DNA of 23,147 nucleotides. Source: a virus. The stretch lies in the IMG/VR virus record IMGVR_UViG_3300048918_000109, positions 1 to 23,147 of that record; one strand, given 5' to 3'. Under the pieces are notes generated by a model, which saw only the letters and a list, made by a program, of their open reading frames with translations, was not told the DNA's origin and did no database searches. This document shows, in pieces, positions 1-5,870 of the stretch (its first letter is position 1; the number at the start of each line of letters is the position of its first letter). The position numbers and the translations under genes are program-made.

Positions 1-1
1 C

Positions 2-502
2 GAATACAGAATCTTGCGCGAAGCATTCGCGCGAGACGCCAATGTTTCTTCCGCCGAACTCTGCAAGCTTCTCCCGATGCACACGCGCAAGTCAATCGAC
101 ACTAAATGGGTAGAACTCGGACTTCGTCGTCCCGAAGGCGCAAAGCATCAAAAGCCTGGCTGGGCGTCCATAGTGTCGGTTCTTCAGCGCAAACCCATGT
201 CCTGCCAGGAGATAGCGGAGGCTCTCGGGTGCACTCGTTCCAATGTACGTCAAATCATGTCTCGCATGCGGTCTCACTGGCATATCGCGGGCTATCGACC
301 GAGCGGCCATTACGCCGCCATGACGCCAATTTTAGGTCTTGGAGCGGGCGAAAATGCGTCGTACCCGAAGAAGATTCGACAGCGCAAATCAAAGACCTCA
401 AATCCGTTTTCCATAGCTGCTGGTGAAGTGAAGCCGATAGAAGTCCCGACGATGAAGGGACGCGTCTACAACCATCTTTGGGATGACAAGGAGGCCGCAT
501 GA
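2..502 (+). CDS. Putative DNA-binding protein with two helix-turn-helix segments (5' end outside window)
   Basis: The reading frame is open to the left edge of the window, so the true start is probably upstream; a TTG at 14 is the first possible start inside. The visible protein is about 166 residues. Counting from the TTG, residues 7-38 look like a first HTH (SSAELCKLLP followed by a recognition-helix-like KSIDTKWVELGL). Residues 50-90 form a second one, with the pattern CQEIAEALGCTRSNVRQIMS and a wing-like segment ending in HWHIAGYRP. The C-terminal part is basic and probably unstructured. A role in binding phage DNA, as a regulator or replication accessory, is an inference from the HTH pattern; no specific family is recognised. 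The stop overlaps the next start (ATGA), so the gene belongs to the coupled small-gene operon that follows. Confidence 0.7.
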   Translation, partial: EYRILREAFARDANVSSAELCKLLPMHTRKSIDTKWVELGLRRPEGAKHQKPGWASIVSVLQRKPMSCQEIAEALGCTRSNVRQIMSRMRSHWHIAGYRPSGHYAAMTPILGLGAGENASYPKKIRQRKSKTSNPFSIAAGEVKPIEVPTMKGRVYNHLWDDKEAA

Positions 503-708
503 GCCCCGAATACACCAACCTGACGCCGCAGGCAGTCGGACACAAGGCCACGAACCTCAACATAAGCGGCACTCCGGAAGCGCTCATGGAGCTGTGCGTG
601 TGGGCCCAACGCTCCGCCGACCAAGCCAAGCGCGAGGCAGCGCTGGGCAGGATGGTGGCGAATGCGGAAGAGATCGGACTTTATAACGAACCGGAGAAAG
701 CAGCGTGA
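499..708 (+). CDS. Small phage protein of unknown function (69 aa)
   Basis: The ATG overlaps the stop of the preceding gene (ATGA) and has a strong ribosome binding site, AAGGAGG, 5 nt upstream. The product is 69 residues, soluble and mildly acidic. Its C-terminal half is helical and rich in A, E, K and R (RSADQAKREAALGRMVANAE). No domain is recognised. Its place in a translationally coupled chain of small genes fits an accessory early or middle phage protein. The end overlaps the GTG start of the next gene. Confidence 0.75.
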   Translation: MSPEYTNLTPQAVGHKATNLNISGTPEALMELCVWAQRSADQAKREAALGRMVANAEEIGLYNEPEKAA

Positions 709-1043
709 TTAAGACGACTGGGGCAGAGATTAAAGCTTTCTGGAATGACCAAACATACTGGGGTGAATGCGCCGTCGAAGAGGAGGTTGTGACCGTCAAC
801 GGTAAGGAAATCGCGGAGGGCGAGTTCGATACGCGCGACTTGCTCGACAACGACCGTGTGACGATCGACGGCGGCTTCGTATGGGATCAACGCGATGAGT
901 TCGAGTTCGACTGCGATCTGTCGACGTTCTTCCGCCGCTGGCGCAAGCAGCAAACGACCGCGTTTCTCGCCGTCGAAGTGCCGAAGGAAAAGGCCGATGC
1001 GGTGCGCGCGGCGATCGTAGCGGCTGGAGGAAAGGTCAAGTGA
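705..1043 (+). CDS. Conserved-type phage hypothetical protein (112 aa)
   Basis: The GTG start overlaps the previous stop (GTGA) and is preceded by GGAG at a suitable distance. The 112-residue product is acidic in its first two thirds (repeated E/D around EEEVVTVNGKEIAEGEF and DEFEFDCD) and has a basic stretch FFRRWRKQQ near residue 80. The C-terminal segment FLAVEVPKEKADAVRAAIVAAGG looks like one beta strand plus a helix. No known domain or catalytic motif is seen. The reading frame, ribosome binding site and overlaps on both sides make it a convincing gene of unknown role. Confidence 0.75.
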   Translation: MIKTTGAEIKAFWNDQTYWGECAVEEEVVTVNGKEIAEGEFDTRDLLDNDRVTIDGGFVWDQRDEFEFDCDLSTFFRRWRKQQTTAFLAVEVPKEKADAVRAAIVAAGGKVK

Positions 1044-1273
1044 TCAACGATGTTCGAATCATCGACGGTGAGTGGGTAGCCCTCACCGACTGGTACGAGG
1101 CGCACCAGAAGCCCGTCCGTTCCGGGTTGTTCGAGGGAAGGATTTTCGATTGCGGCTGGCAGTACGAATGGACGGTGTACTGGAATCACGAGCGCGGCGC
1201 GTGGCTAGACAAGGAAGGCGGCAACACGCTAACCGATCAAAACATTTCGTGGCGGGGTATTGAACGTGAATAG
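1040..1273 (+). CDS. Small phage protein of unknown function (77 aa)
   Basis: It starts at a GTG that overlaps the preceding stop, with GGAGG about 10 nt upstream. The 77-residue product is rich in tryptophan and other aromatics (EWVALTDWYEAH, CGWQYEWTVYWNHERGAW), which suggests a compact beta fold. No domain is recognised. The 3' end overlaps the following small gene by 8 nt, consistent with coupled translation. Confidence 0.7.
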   Translation: MINDVRIIDGEWVALTDWYEAHQKPVRSGLFEGRIFDCGWQYEWTVYWNHERGAWLDKEGGNTLTDQNISWRGIERE

Positions 1274-1439
1274 CGCAGAACTGTTGGCAAAAGTGAAGAA
1301 CCTGCTGCCCAAGGTCGAAGAACGCAGCGCCAAGGGCTTCCGCACACAAGAGGCAATGCGCCTGCTGTACGAACTCGAAGGAACCGTAGGCGCCCTTCTC
1401 GCCGTGGCTTGTGCGGAGTATGCGAAGGAGGGGCAATGA
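1266..1439 (+). CDS. Very small helical protein (57 aa)
   Basis: A 57-codon frame starts with GTG at 1266, inside the end of the previous gene, and stops at 1437-1439 where it overlaps the next ATG. The protein begins MNSAELLAKVKNLLPKVEER and appears almost entirely alpha-helical, with a hydrophobic patch near the C-terminus (GALLAVACAEY). The ribosome binding site is weak (GGGG upstream), so translation may depend on coupling. The case for a gene rests on the otherwise unfilled 160-nt gap and the overlaps on both sides. Function unknown. Confidence 0.6.
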   Translation: MNSAELLAKVKNLLPKVEERSAKGFRTQEAMRLLYELEGTVGALLAVACAEYAKEGQ

Positions 1440-1639
1440 ACTACCAAGTGATCGCCTTAGTACTCTGGTGGGTAGGTGGCTGCCTGATGGTCGGCGCATT
1501 CGTAATGAGGACGGCCAAGCGGCTGTCAGTTGCCGATGCACTCGCAATTATCGGCGCCGGATGGGTGTGGCCGATCGTCTTCGTCTTGTACTGGATGCTG
1601 GTGGGTGCCGACAACATCGAGATCTGGAGGCGCAAGTGA
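1436..1639 (+). CDS. Small two-helix membrane protein (67 aa)
   Basis: The ATG at 1436 is preferred over upstream in-frame starts because it has an AAGGAGG ribosome binding site and overlaps the preceding stop as ATGA. The 67-residue product has two hydrophobic segments, about residues 4-25 (VIALVLWWVGGCLMVGAFV) and 39-58 (ADALAIIGAGWVWPIVFVLY), separated by a short basic loop and ending in a charged tail (EIWRRK). This is an inner-membrane hairpin. The size and topology would be compatible with a class II holin, but no endolysin gene is nearby and similar small membrane proteins are common in phage accessory regions, so no function is assigned. Confidence 0.7.
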   Translation: MNYQVIALVLWWVGGCLMVGAFVMRTAKRLSVADALAIIGAGWVWPIVFVLYWMLVGADNIEIWRRK

Positions 1640-2130
1640 GCGAAATCAGACCGACCTTCTCCGGAGAGTTCCAGCTAGCGGGCTGGAGCGAATCGCACAA
1701 CGGCGGCTGCAAGGTCACGTTCTGGCTTGCCGACTCCAGCGACCTCGATGCATTCCGCGCCATGACGGTCCGCAAGGGTCAGCAGGCGGGGCATCGTCTT
1801 GCCGCGGTGCTTGTCGAGATTGGCGACGACGAACAGCCAGTCCAGCCTAACACGGCCATGGGAAGTAACACGGCCACGGTAGACGACCACGGCAAGCATT
1901 ACGCCATTCTTTACAAGTCGGGCTGGTTCCACAATCCGCGCGTCATTCTGGCGTTCAACGTTGATAAGAGTTGGGCGCCTGACGATCGGATCGAAGCCAT
2001 CAAGAGCGAGATTTACGAGGTCGCTGGCGTAGATAGCTTGGCGAAGATCGCGCCCGATGATTTTCTGACGCTCTGCGATGAGTTCGGCATCCGCGCCACG
2101 CTTCCGGCCGCGTTCGGAGGTGCCGCATGA
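1636..2130 (+). CDS. Phage hypothetical protein (164 aa)
   Basis: The frame is open much further upstream, but the GTG at 1636 overlaps the previous stop and has TGGAGG just before it, so it is the chosen start. The 164-residue protein starts with a beta-rich segment (TFSGEFQLAGWSESHNGG and KVTFWLADSSDLDAF) resembling a family often found in phage genomes next to replication accessory genes, as best recalled. The C-terminal part (residues 95-160) is a separate region with YKSGWFHNPRVILAF and a helical stretch. No catalytic motif is evident and the function is unknown. Confidence 0.75.
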   Translation: MSEIRPTFSGEFQLAGWSESHNGGCKVTFWLADSSDLDAFRAMTVRKGQQAGHRLAAVLVEIGDDEQPVQPNTAMGSNTATVDDHGKHYAILYKSGWFHNPRVILAFNVDKSWAPDDRIEAIKSEIYEVAGVDSLAKIAPDDFLTLCDEFGIRATLPAAFGGAA

Positions 2131-2258
2131 TCATGGGAATTATCGGCGCTATCGCTGGCTTCGTGATGTCGCACTGCGGATTCGGCGTTACGCACTGGGA
2201 ATGGTGGGCTGTCATGGGCTGCATTTGTGCTGCATTCGTGAAAGGAGTTGCGGAATGA
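2127..2258 (+). CDS. Tiny hydrophobic membrane peptide (43 aa)
   Basis: The ATG at 2127 overlaps the previous stop (ATGA) and is preceded by GGAGG. The 43-residue product has two hydrophobic stretches, IIGAIAGFVMSHCGF and WWAVMGCICAAFV, joined by a short polar turn. It ends in an ATGA overlap with the nuclease gene, whose ribosome binding site (AAAGGAG) lies within its last codons. A role in the cell envelope can be inferred only from its hydrophobicity. The overlaps and ribosome binding site support a real gene. Confidence 0.6.
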   Translation: MIMGIIGAIAGFVMSHCGFGVTHWEWWAVMGCICAAFVKGVAE

Positions 2259-2719
2259 AGCGCTCAGGTTTTGGCCCCCGTAAAAGCTCACTCCAGCGCA
2301 AGCCCTGGAAGTCCAGCGTAACCGACCAACCCGACTGGCGCGCAGAGTTGAGGGCGGGAGGGATAAAGCGATCGTCGCTCAAGAGCAAGCCCAAGCACGT
2401 CACGGTAGCGGATGGGGCGAAGTATCTGGCTGCTTGCAGGGGTGAGCGCTGTTTCTTTCAAATCCCCGGCGTGTGCCGGCTGCGTGAGCCAGATGAGACG
2501 TGCGTACCGGCGCACCGCAATGAGGGCAAGGGGATGGGTCTCAAGGTGCCAAATATCCTGACTTGCCCAGCATGCTATGCGTGCCATGCTGAATTTGATC
2601 AGGGTCGGCGCTTCACTCGCGAAGAAAAGCGCGAGATGTGGAATCGGGCATACGCCGAATGGGAGCCCGTACGGAATAGAAAGATGGGAATTACTCAACC
2701 GGAAATGGAGGCAGCGTAA
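2255..2719 (+). CDS. YbcO/DUF1364-like putative nuclease
   Basis: The start at 2255 is chosen for its AAAGGAG site and ATGA overlap; the frame is open upstream but unsupported there. The 154-residue protein has a basic N-terminal extension (residues 1-50) followed by a domain matching the YbcO/DUF1364 pattern of lambdoid nin-region proteins. This shows CRGERCFFQIPGVC at 61-74, the PAHRN segment with H87, and CPACYACHAEFD at 104-115. The Cys/His cluster (C61, C66, C74, C83, H87, C104, C107, C110, H111) suggests metal binding, as expected for an HNH-like DNase fold. Family members are thought to act in phage recombination or DNA processing; activity here is inferred. In lambdoid phages such genes lie just upstream of Q, as here. 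Confidence 0.75.
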   Translation: MKRSGFGPRKSSLQRKPWKSSVTDQPDWRAELRAGGIKRSSLKSKPKHVTVADGAKYLAACRGERCFFQIPGVCRLREPDETCVPAHRNEGKGMGLKVPNILTCPACYACHAEFDQGRRFTREEKREMWNRAYAEWEPVRNRKMGITQPEMEAA

Positions 2720-3201
2720 TGGATCTGGACGAAATCGAGCGCGCAGCGAAAGCGCTTCAGGCAGTGTATGGCAAGTTGCGCTCTGAAGGCGTTACCGTTG
2801 GAGAATTGAACGCTGCGCGCCAAGCATATGACGATGTGTCGACGCCTGATGTAGTCCTCGCCCTAATCGCCGAGGTGCGAGCGTTGCGCGAAAGGCTGGA
2901 GATCGACCCTAGCCATCCCTATGACGGCATCTACTGCCGGGACGAGACGATACGGCTGCAGGGTGAAGAGATTGAGCGGCTACGGGATATTCAGGCGGCT
3001 AACGTTGAAATCAAGATGGCGCTTCACATGAAAACTCTTGATCTGGCGGAAGAGAATATTGCGTTGCAAGACGAGGTGCGAGCGTTGCGGGAGGGAATGC
3101 AGCGAATCGCCAGCATTGAAGACAAGATGGTCGGCGGCGACTGGGATGAGATCGAGGAAGCCCGGGCAATCGCGCGTGAGGCGCTGGGAGGCGCCAAATG
3201 A
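2719..3201 (+). CDS. Coiled-coil phage protein (160 aa)
   Basis: The ATG shares its first base with the preceding TAA stop and has GGAGG upstream. The 160-residue product is acidic and largely helical, with heptad-like patterns at about residues 50-65 (EVRALRERLE) and 75-133 (EEIERLRDIQAANVEIK, then EVRALREGMQ). It is probably an elongated dimer. It resembles the Ead/Ea22-type accessory proteins of lambdoid phages in composition, but that link is tentative. An internal 18-bp direct repeat encodes the two EVRALRE segments. It ends in an ATGA overlap with the next gene. Confidence 0.7.
   Translation: MDLDEIERAAKALQAVYGKLRSEGVTVGELNAARQAYDDVSTPDVVLALIAEVRALRERLEIDPSHPYDGIYCRDETIRLQGEEIERLRDIQAANVEIKMALHMKTLDLAEENIALQDEVRALREGMQRIASIEDKMVGGDWDEIEEARAIAREALGGAK
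2871..3089 (+). repeat. 18-bp direct repeat inside the coiled-coil gene
   Basis: CGAGGTGCGAGCGTTGCG occurs at 2871-2888 and again at 3072-3089, in the same reading frame. Both copies encode the same EVRALR heptad unit. This points to internal duplication or constraint of the coiled coil rather than to a regulatory element. Confidence 0.7.
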
Positions 3202-3419
3202 CCCACATAGCATGCTTCTGCGCTGGCGCTATCGTCGCCCTGATATTCGCCCTGTGGATGATAACGAGGCGCAAGCCGCCCAGCATCACCATGCACGCTC
3301 GCAAGGCGGTAGACGTGCCGCACACGGAATACCGTAGGCAGTGGAGAGATGCGCCGGAGCGGCGGGAGGAAGGAGTGCGGTACGAATTCATGAACATGAC
3401 TGGGCTGGAGGATAAGTGA
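3198..3419 (+). CDS. Small membrane-anchored protein (73 aa)
   Basis: The ATG at 3198 overlaps the previous stop and follows GGGAGG. Residues 3-22 (HIACFCAGAIVALIFALWMI) form one transmembrane helix, followed by a basic cytoplasm-compatible stretch (TRRKPP) and a polar C-terminal tail of about 45 residues. The topology is that of a single-span N-terminally anchored protein. No known domain is recognised. The end carries the GGAGG used by the next gene. It could be an Rz/spanin-like part by shape only; no partner is seen. Confidence 0.65.
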   Translation: MTHIACFCAGAIVALIFALWMITRRKPPSITMHARKAVDVPHTEYRRQWRDAPERREEGVRYEFMNMTGLEDK

Positions 3420-3829
3420 AAGTAAGCGAACTGAACGGAAGATTGCTGGATGCATGGGTGGCGCGTGCTGAGGGCCACAACGTCGCAACAATCAAGCAAG
3501 GCGATACAGTCGTCGGCTATCAACTGTACTACTACAGCGGAGACACGCCGCCGCTGCCAGAGTACTCGACGGATTGGGCCGATGGTGGACCGATTCTAGA
3601 AAAGGCGGCTATCGGTTGGCGAGATCGCGGACGCACTTCGAATGTCGGAGTGCACAAAGGCCTTTCATCGGTCGAAGGTCAACCGTGGGAAGCATGGTTC
3701 TGTGATGGCGGCGATGAAGGCGGTAATGGCTTTCTTGATCGCGTTCAGGTTGGCGAGACTCTGCTGATCGCAGCTATGCGCGCGTTCGTCGCGAGTCGGT
3801 TTGGCGATGAAGTGCCGGGCGAAGTGTAA
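3416..3829 (+). CDS. DUF2591-like phage protein
   Basis: The GTG at 3416 overlaps the preceding stop and is preceded by GGAGG at 7 nt. The 137-residue product begins with MKVSELNGRLLDAWVARAEG and contains a central PEYSTDWADGGPILEKAAI, a pattern typical of the DUF2591 family of phage proteins. The C-terminal part (QVGETLLIAAMRAFVASRFG) is a helix also typical of that family. The molecular role of DUF2591 is not established. This is the last gene of the coupled chain; the next 60 bases hold regulatory-looking sequence. Confidence 0.65.
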   Translation: MKVSELNGRLLDAWVARAEGHNVATIKQGDTVVGYQLYYYSGDTPPLPEYSTDWADGGPILEKAAIGWRDRGRTSNVGVHKGLSSVEGQPWEAWFCDGGDEGGNGFLDRVQVGETLLIAAMRAFVASRFGDEVPGEV

Positions 3830-3834
3830 AAACC

Positions 3835-3878
3835 GTTGTCCTCTCGCGCATATACAGGATTACGACGCAGAGGACAAC
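3835..3878. repeat. 10-bp perfect inverted repeat, possible operator
   Basis: GTTGTCCTCT at 3835-3844 and its exact reverse complement AGAGGACAAC at 3869-3878 are separated by 24 bp, a centre-to-centre distance of 34 bp or roughly three helical turns. The repeat lies in the first true intergenic gap after the early chain, and the right arm contains the -35 of the putative promoter at 3871. No U-run follows, so it is not a standard terminator. It could bind a dimeric repressor or form an RNA hairpin. An inverted repeat of this length can occur by chance in 23 kb, so the location is the main support. Confidence 0.45.
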
Positions 3879-3899
3879 TAAAAGATTTTCATGTACAAT
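3871..3899 (+). promoter_or_regulatory. Putative sigma70 promoter for the Q-like gene
   Basis: AGGACA (3871-3876) and TACAAT (3894-3899) are separated by 17 bp. The -10 matches 5 of 6 consensus bases and the -35 matches 4 of 6. The -35 sits inside the right arm of the inverted repeat, so a protein bound there would block transcription. Expected initiation near 3906 leaves a leader of about 45 nt before the ATG at 3954. The assignment is from sequence only. Confidence 0.4.
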
Positions 3900-3953
3900 A
3901 TACGTGGTTTAAAAATGATGCTTCCACCATATTTTGTGTCTGCGGGGTTCGTG

Positions 3954-4460
3954 ATGATTCGAGAGAAGATCGTTAGTGCCATGCAATCTAAGAATCTCGC
4001 TTGGCATGCGGAGTTCGAAAGAGCAATTGACACACTCACTGCGGTGGGCATGTCGGACGCGCTTGGAAGCGCCCTATTCCGCCTCAAGTATTGCAATGAC
4101 AGGGGCGCGTATCAGAGCGCCTTGGCGCTTCTTGCAAAAGAAGGTGCGACTCGTCTACGGGTAATGCCCGGATACGCCAGGAAGCTCGCCAAGGTGGCGA
4201 TTAAGGAGTGGGCTCTCGACGCCGATCCGCATTGCCATGGATCTGGGGTATTCACCAAGGCAAACGGCGTAGAGGTGGAATGTCCAAAATGCGGCGGCAC
4301 TGGGATGCGCAAATGGGAAGATCACGAACGCGCATCCGCCTCGGGGATTCCTGTAGAGGCATGGCCCAAGCACCAACGTAACTTCCAAAAGATCGGTGAG
4401 TGCTTGTCTAGAGCGACGGCTGATATGGCCGGGAAAGTCAACCGATTGCTCGCGGACTGA
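3954..4460 (+). CDS. Putative antitermination protein, Q-like (zinc-finger)
   Basis: The frame opens at 3891, but that ATG lies inside the putative promoter; the ATG at 3954, with GGGG upstream, gives a 168-residue protein starting MIREKIVSAMQSKNLAWHAE. The N-terminal 90 residues are helical. Residues 93-116 hold a DnaJ-like metal-binding pattern, HCHGSG followed after a short loop by CPKCGGTG (C94, C110, C113, with H93 or H95 as a possible fourth ligand), and then a basic helical tail. Several families of lambdoid Q antiterminators share this layout. Q proteins load on RNA polymerase at the late promoter and make it ignore terminators. The position just after the nin-like nuclease and before a promoter-leader-terminator unit supports this. 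The alternative is an unrelated zinc-finger DNA-binding protein. Confidence 0.6.
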   Translation: MIREKIVSAMQSKNLAWHAEFERAIDTLTAVGMSDALGSALFRLKYCNDRGAYQSALALLAKEGATRLRVMPGYARKLAKVAIKEWALDADPHCHGSGVFTKANGVEVECPKCGGTGMRKWEDHERASASGIPVEAWPKHQRNFQKIGECLSRATADMAGKVNRLLAD

Positions 4461-4463
4461 CCC

Positions 4464-5072
4464 ATGGCGAAGGAAATTCTATATCGGTGTGCCATGTGCC
4501 AGCATATGTTCGTGGCAGAAAGCTTCAAGCCTCGAGTTTCCGCATGGGAGAAGGGAAGAAGCGATTGCTGCCGCGATTGTGATATTGAGTTCGAGATCTA
4601 TGAGCGCAGCATTCGTTTCCCCATTGAGGCGAAGGCGGAATCTGATAAATGGTGGGCCGAGAATGCGGAAGCGGTAGAGGCATGGAAGGCGGAGTACAGC
4701 CTTGAGCGCATGCTTGAGAAGATGCGCGAACTCGGCAGGGAGCGCCAAGCGGCAATTATCAGGGCGACGCCGCCTTGGGCTAATCAACGCAAGATTGCCG
4801 AGTTTTATGCCGAGGCGGAACGGCTGACCCGTCTTACTGGCAAGCCGCACCATGTCGACCACATCGTTCCACTGCTCGGGCCAAGAGCGAAGATTGGACC
4901 ATTTAAGGGTGAGCGTCTGGTGTACGGGTTACATTGCGAGGCGAACCTGAGGGTGATTCCCGGAGATGAGAATTGCTCGAAGTCGAACAGGTACTGGCCG
5001 GACATGGTGGAAAACAACGGTTATACGCCTCGAAAAATCAGTAGTTGTAAACCAGAAAGATCTGTTGTATAG
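4464..5072 (+). CDS. HNH endonuclease
   Basis: The 202-residue protein starts 3 nt after the Q-like gene. The N-terminus has a small zinc-binding module (C9, C12, C35/C36, C39). After a helical linker with TPPWANQRKI, the HNH core is clear: HHVDHIVPL at 129-137 (H133 as the expected general base), GLHCEANLRVI around 155-165 with N161, and ENCSKSN at 169-175. Such enzymes cut DNA with a beta-beta-alpha-metal site. In phages they act in packaging with terminase or as free-standing homing endonucleases. Here it sits between the Q-like gene and the putative late promoter, 5 kb from terminase, so the role is open. Its stop codon (TAG) lies within the -10 of the next promoter. Confidence 0.85.
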   Translation: MAKEILYRCAMCQHMFVAESFKPRVSAWEKGRSDCCRDCDIEFEIYERSIRFPIEAKAESDKWWAENAEAVEAWKAEYSLERMLEKMRELGRERQAAIIRATPPWANQRKIAEFYAEAERLTRLTGKPHHVDHIVPLLGPRAKIGPFKGERLVYGLHCEANLRVIPGDENCSKSNRYWPDMVENNGYTPRKISSCKPERSVV

Positions 5073-5073
5073 T
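5045..5073 (+). promoter_or_regulatory. Putative late promoter (pR'-like)
   Basis: TTGTAA (5045-5050) and TATAGT (5068-5073) are separated by 17 bp, matching 4 of 6 and 5 of 6 consensus bases. The promoter overlaps the end of the HNH gene. Initiation near 5080 would produce a leader that ends at the intrinsic terminator at 5215-5240 unless antiterminated. This is the arrangement expected for a Q-dependent late promoter downstream of Q. It is a sequence match only. Confidence 0.45.
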
Positions 5074-5079
5074 CCGTTT

Positions 5080-5240
5080 GCCACAATTACATAACCGCTT
5101 GCAGGCCCCGGACATCAATGCGCGGTAGTTGCCGCGTACATGCTGGATAAGCCGACCGGTTGACATATAAGGCGAAATCCCCTCAGGGGATAGTCGTCTT
5201 CAAAATTTCCCGATAAGCCACCCTAACCCGGTGGCTTTTT
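5080..5240 (+). ncRNA. Putative terminated late leader RNA (6S-leader-like)
   Basis: No open frame of note occupies this 160-nt stretch between the putative late promoter and the terminator. It contains two compact hairpins: CGCGG/CCGCG at 5121-5136 with a 6-nt loop, and ATCCCC/GGGGAT at 5177-5191 with a 3-nt loop. The terminator stem follows. By analogy with the lambda pR' leader (about 194 nt), this RNA would accumulate when antitermination is off. The TTGACA at 5160 has no matching -10 and is not taken as a promoter. Confidence 0.4.
5215..5240 (+). terminator. Intrinsic terminator (tR'-like)
   Basis: AAGCCACC (5215-5222) pairs perfectly with GGTGGCTT (5230-5237) across a 7-nt loop, with TTTTT ending at 5240. 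It lies 17 nt upstream of the ATG at 5258, so it must be read through for any downstream late gene to be expressed from the 5045 promoter. Confidence 0.8.
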
Positions 5241-5257
5241 GCATTTCCAGGTTCGCA

Positions 5258-5527
5258 ATGGCGCGCTCGATCACATTTCAAGGTTCGTTCGGCGGTGACC
5301 CGCTGGCGAATCTGGAGCGTAGTCGCGCCGACGCGTCCGGGCGTAAGCCGTCAAAGCGGGAGTTGCTTGAGATGGGGAATCGACCGTTGTCCGACTCCGG
5401 CAGACGCACGCCTGATGACGCTGCGGTGACGCATAAAACGCTGGAAGTCTTCCTCGCTGAAGAGTCGGCGCCGAAGCAACGGAGCGAGGCATGGAGGAAG
5501 TTGGAAGCCTTATTCAGCAAATCCTAG
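5258..5527 (+). CDS. Small phage protein of unknown function (89 aa)
   Basis: The frame begins inside the terminator with a GTG, but the ATG at 5258 is the first start clear of the hairpin. Its ribosome binding site is weak (CCAGG). The 89-residue product begins MARSITFQGSFGGDPLANLE and is hydrophilic, with a basic middle (GRKPSKRELL) and a helical C-terminus (RSEAWRKLEALFSKS). No domain is recognised. It is the first gene after the putative tR'-like terminator, the position where lambdoid phages often carry small late genes. Confidence 0.55.
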   Translation: MARSITFQGSFGGDPLANLERSRADASGRKPSKRELLEMGNRPLSDSGRRTPDDAAVTHKTLEVFLAEESAPKQRSEAWRKLEALFSKS

Positions 5528-5538
5528 CGCTCTGAGGC

Positions 5539-5606
5539 GCAATGATTGGCCCATTTCCTTGTGTGTGGGCCGCTCGCTGGGAAGCGCCGGCCATACCAAT
5601 CATTGC
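5539..5606. repeat. 11-bp perfect inverted repeat with inner stems
   Basis: GCAATGATTGG (5539-5549) is exactly repeated in reverse complement as CCAATCATTGC (5596-5606). The 46-nt interior can form two further short hairpins: CCCA/TGGG at 5550-5569, and CGCT/AGCG at 5571-5586. The whole 68-nt element would fold as a branched RNA. It contains the possible start codon of the frame at 5542, so it either controls that start or argues that this stretch is non-coding. Confidence 0.5.
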
Positions 5607-5781
5607 ACCTGAGATCGTTAAGTCGATGAAGAAAAAGAAGTCTGACGCATTCGCGCGGATTGCTGCGTCGATCCATTGCTATCCGAAGGGCGAGCCTGGC
5701 GTGCTGGTTCCAGCAAAATGGCCCAAAGCCCGGACGCATCGAGTATGCATCTCGCCGGGAAAGCGATTCGCGCGTTCCTGA
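5542..5781 (+). CDS. Possible small protein (79 aa), start uncertain
   Basis: An open frame of 79 codons starts at an ATG with GAGG 4 nt upstream. That start is buried in the arm of the 5539-5606 inverted repeat. An alternative ATG at 5626 gives a 51-residue basic product beginning MKKKKSDAFARIAAS that contains YPKGEPGVLVPAKWPK, which reads like a folded protein segment. No family is recognised. The frame fills an otherwise empty 340-nt gap, but there is no overlap or coupling to neighbours, so it may be spurious. Confidence 0.4.
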   Translation: MIGPFPCVWAARWEAPAIPIIAPEIVKSMKKKKSDAFARIAASIHCYPKGEPGVLVPAKWPKARTHRVCISPGKRFARS

Positions 5782-5853
5782 GTTGCGCTAGAGGCCTAGC
5801 TGGACGCCGATGGGTCTAGGCGGAATACCATTGTCGCGTGAGACTGGCGCAAC
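5782..5853. repeat. Nested inverted repeats in a gene-free gap
   Basis: GTTGCGC (5782-5788) pairs with GCGCAAC (5847-5853), enclosing a second stem GCCTAG (5794-5799) with CTAGGC (5816-5821). The 72-nt span lies between the uncertain frame ending at 5781 and the small gene at 5871. It was tested against the tRNA cloverleaf and fails: there is no T-arm, D-arm or anticodon loop pattern. It may be an RNA processing or folding element of the late transcript. Confidence 0.35.
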
Positions 5854-5870
5854 CCAATAAGGTGAAAACG

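Noticed and set aside
1436-1639. Holin call for the two-helix membrane protein
   Set aside because: Size and topology fit, but no endolysin or spanin gene is adjacent and the gene lies in the early accessory chain.
2871-3089. Direct repeat considered as a CRISPR or iteron unit
   Set aside because: There are only two copies, in frame inside a coiled-coil gene and encoding the same heptad residues.
5160-5194. TTGACA consensus -35 in the late leader
   Set aside because: No -10-like hexamer lies 16-18 bp downstream; the nearest, GATAGT, is 23 bp away.
5782-5853. tRNA-length element with a 7-bp terminal stem
   Set aside because: No D-arm, T-arm or anticodon loop pattern can be drawn and the 3' end does not fit a discriminator plus CCA.
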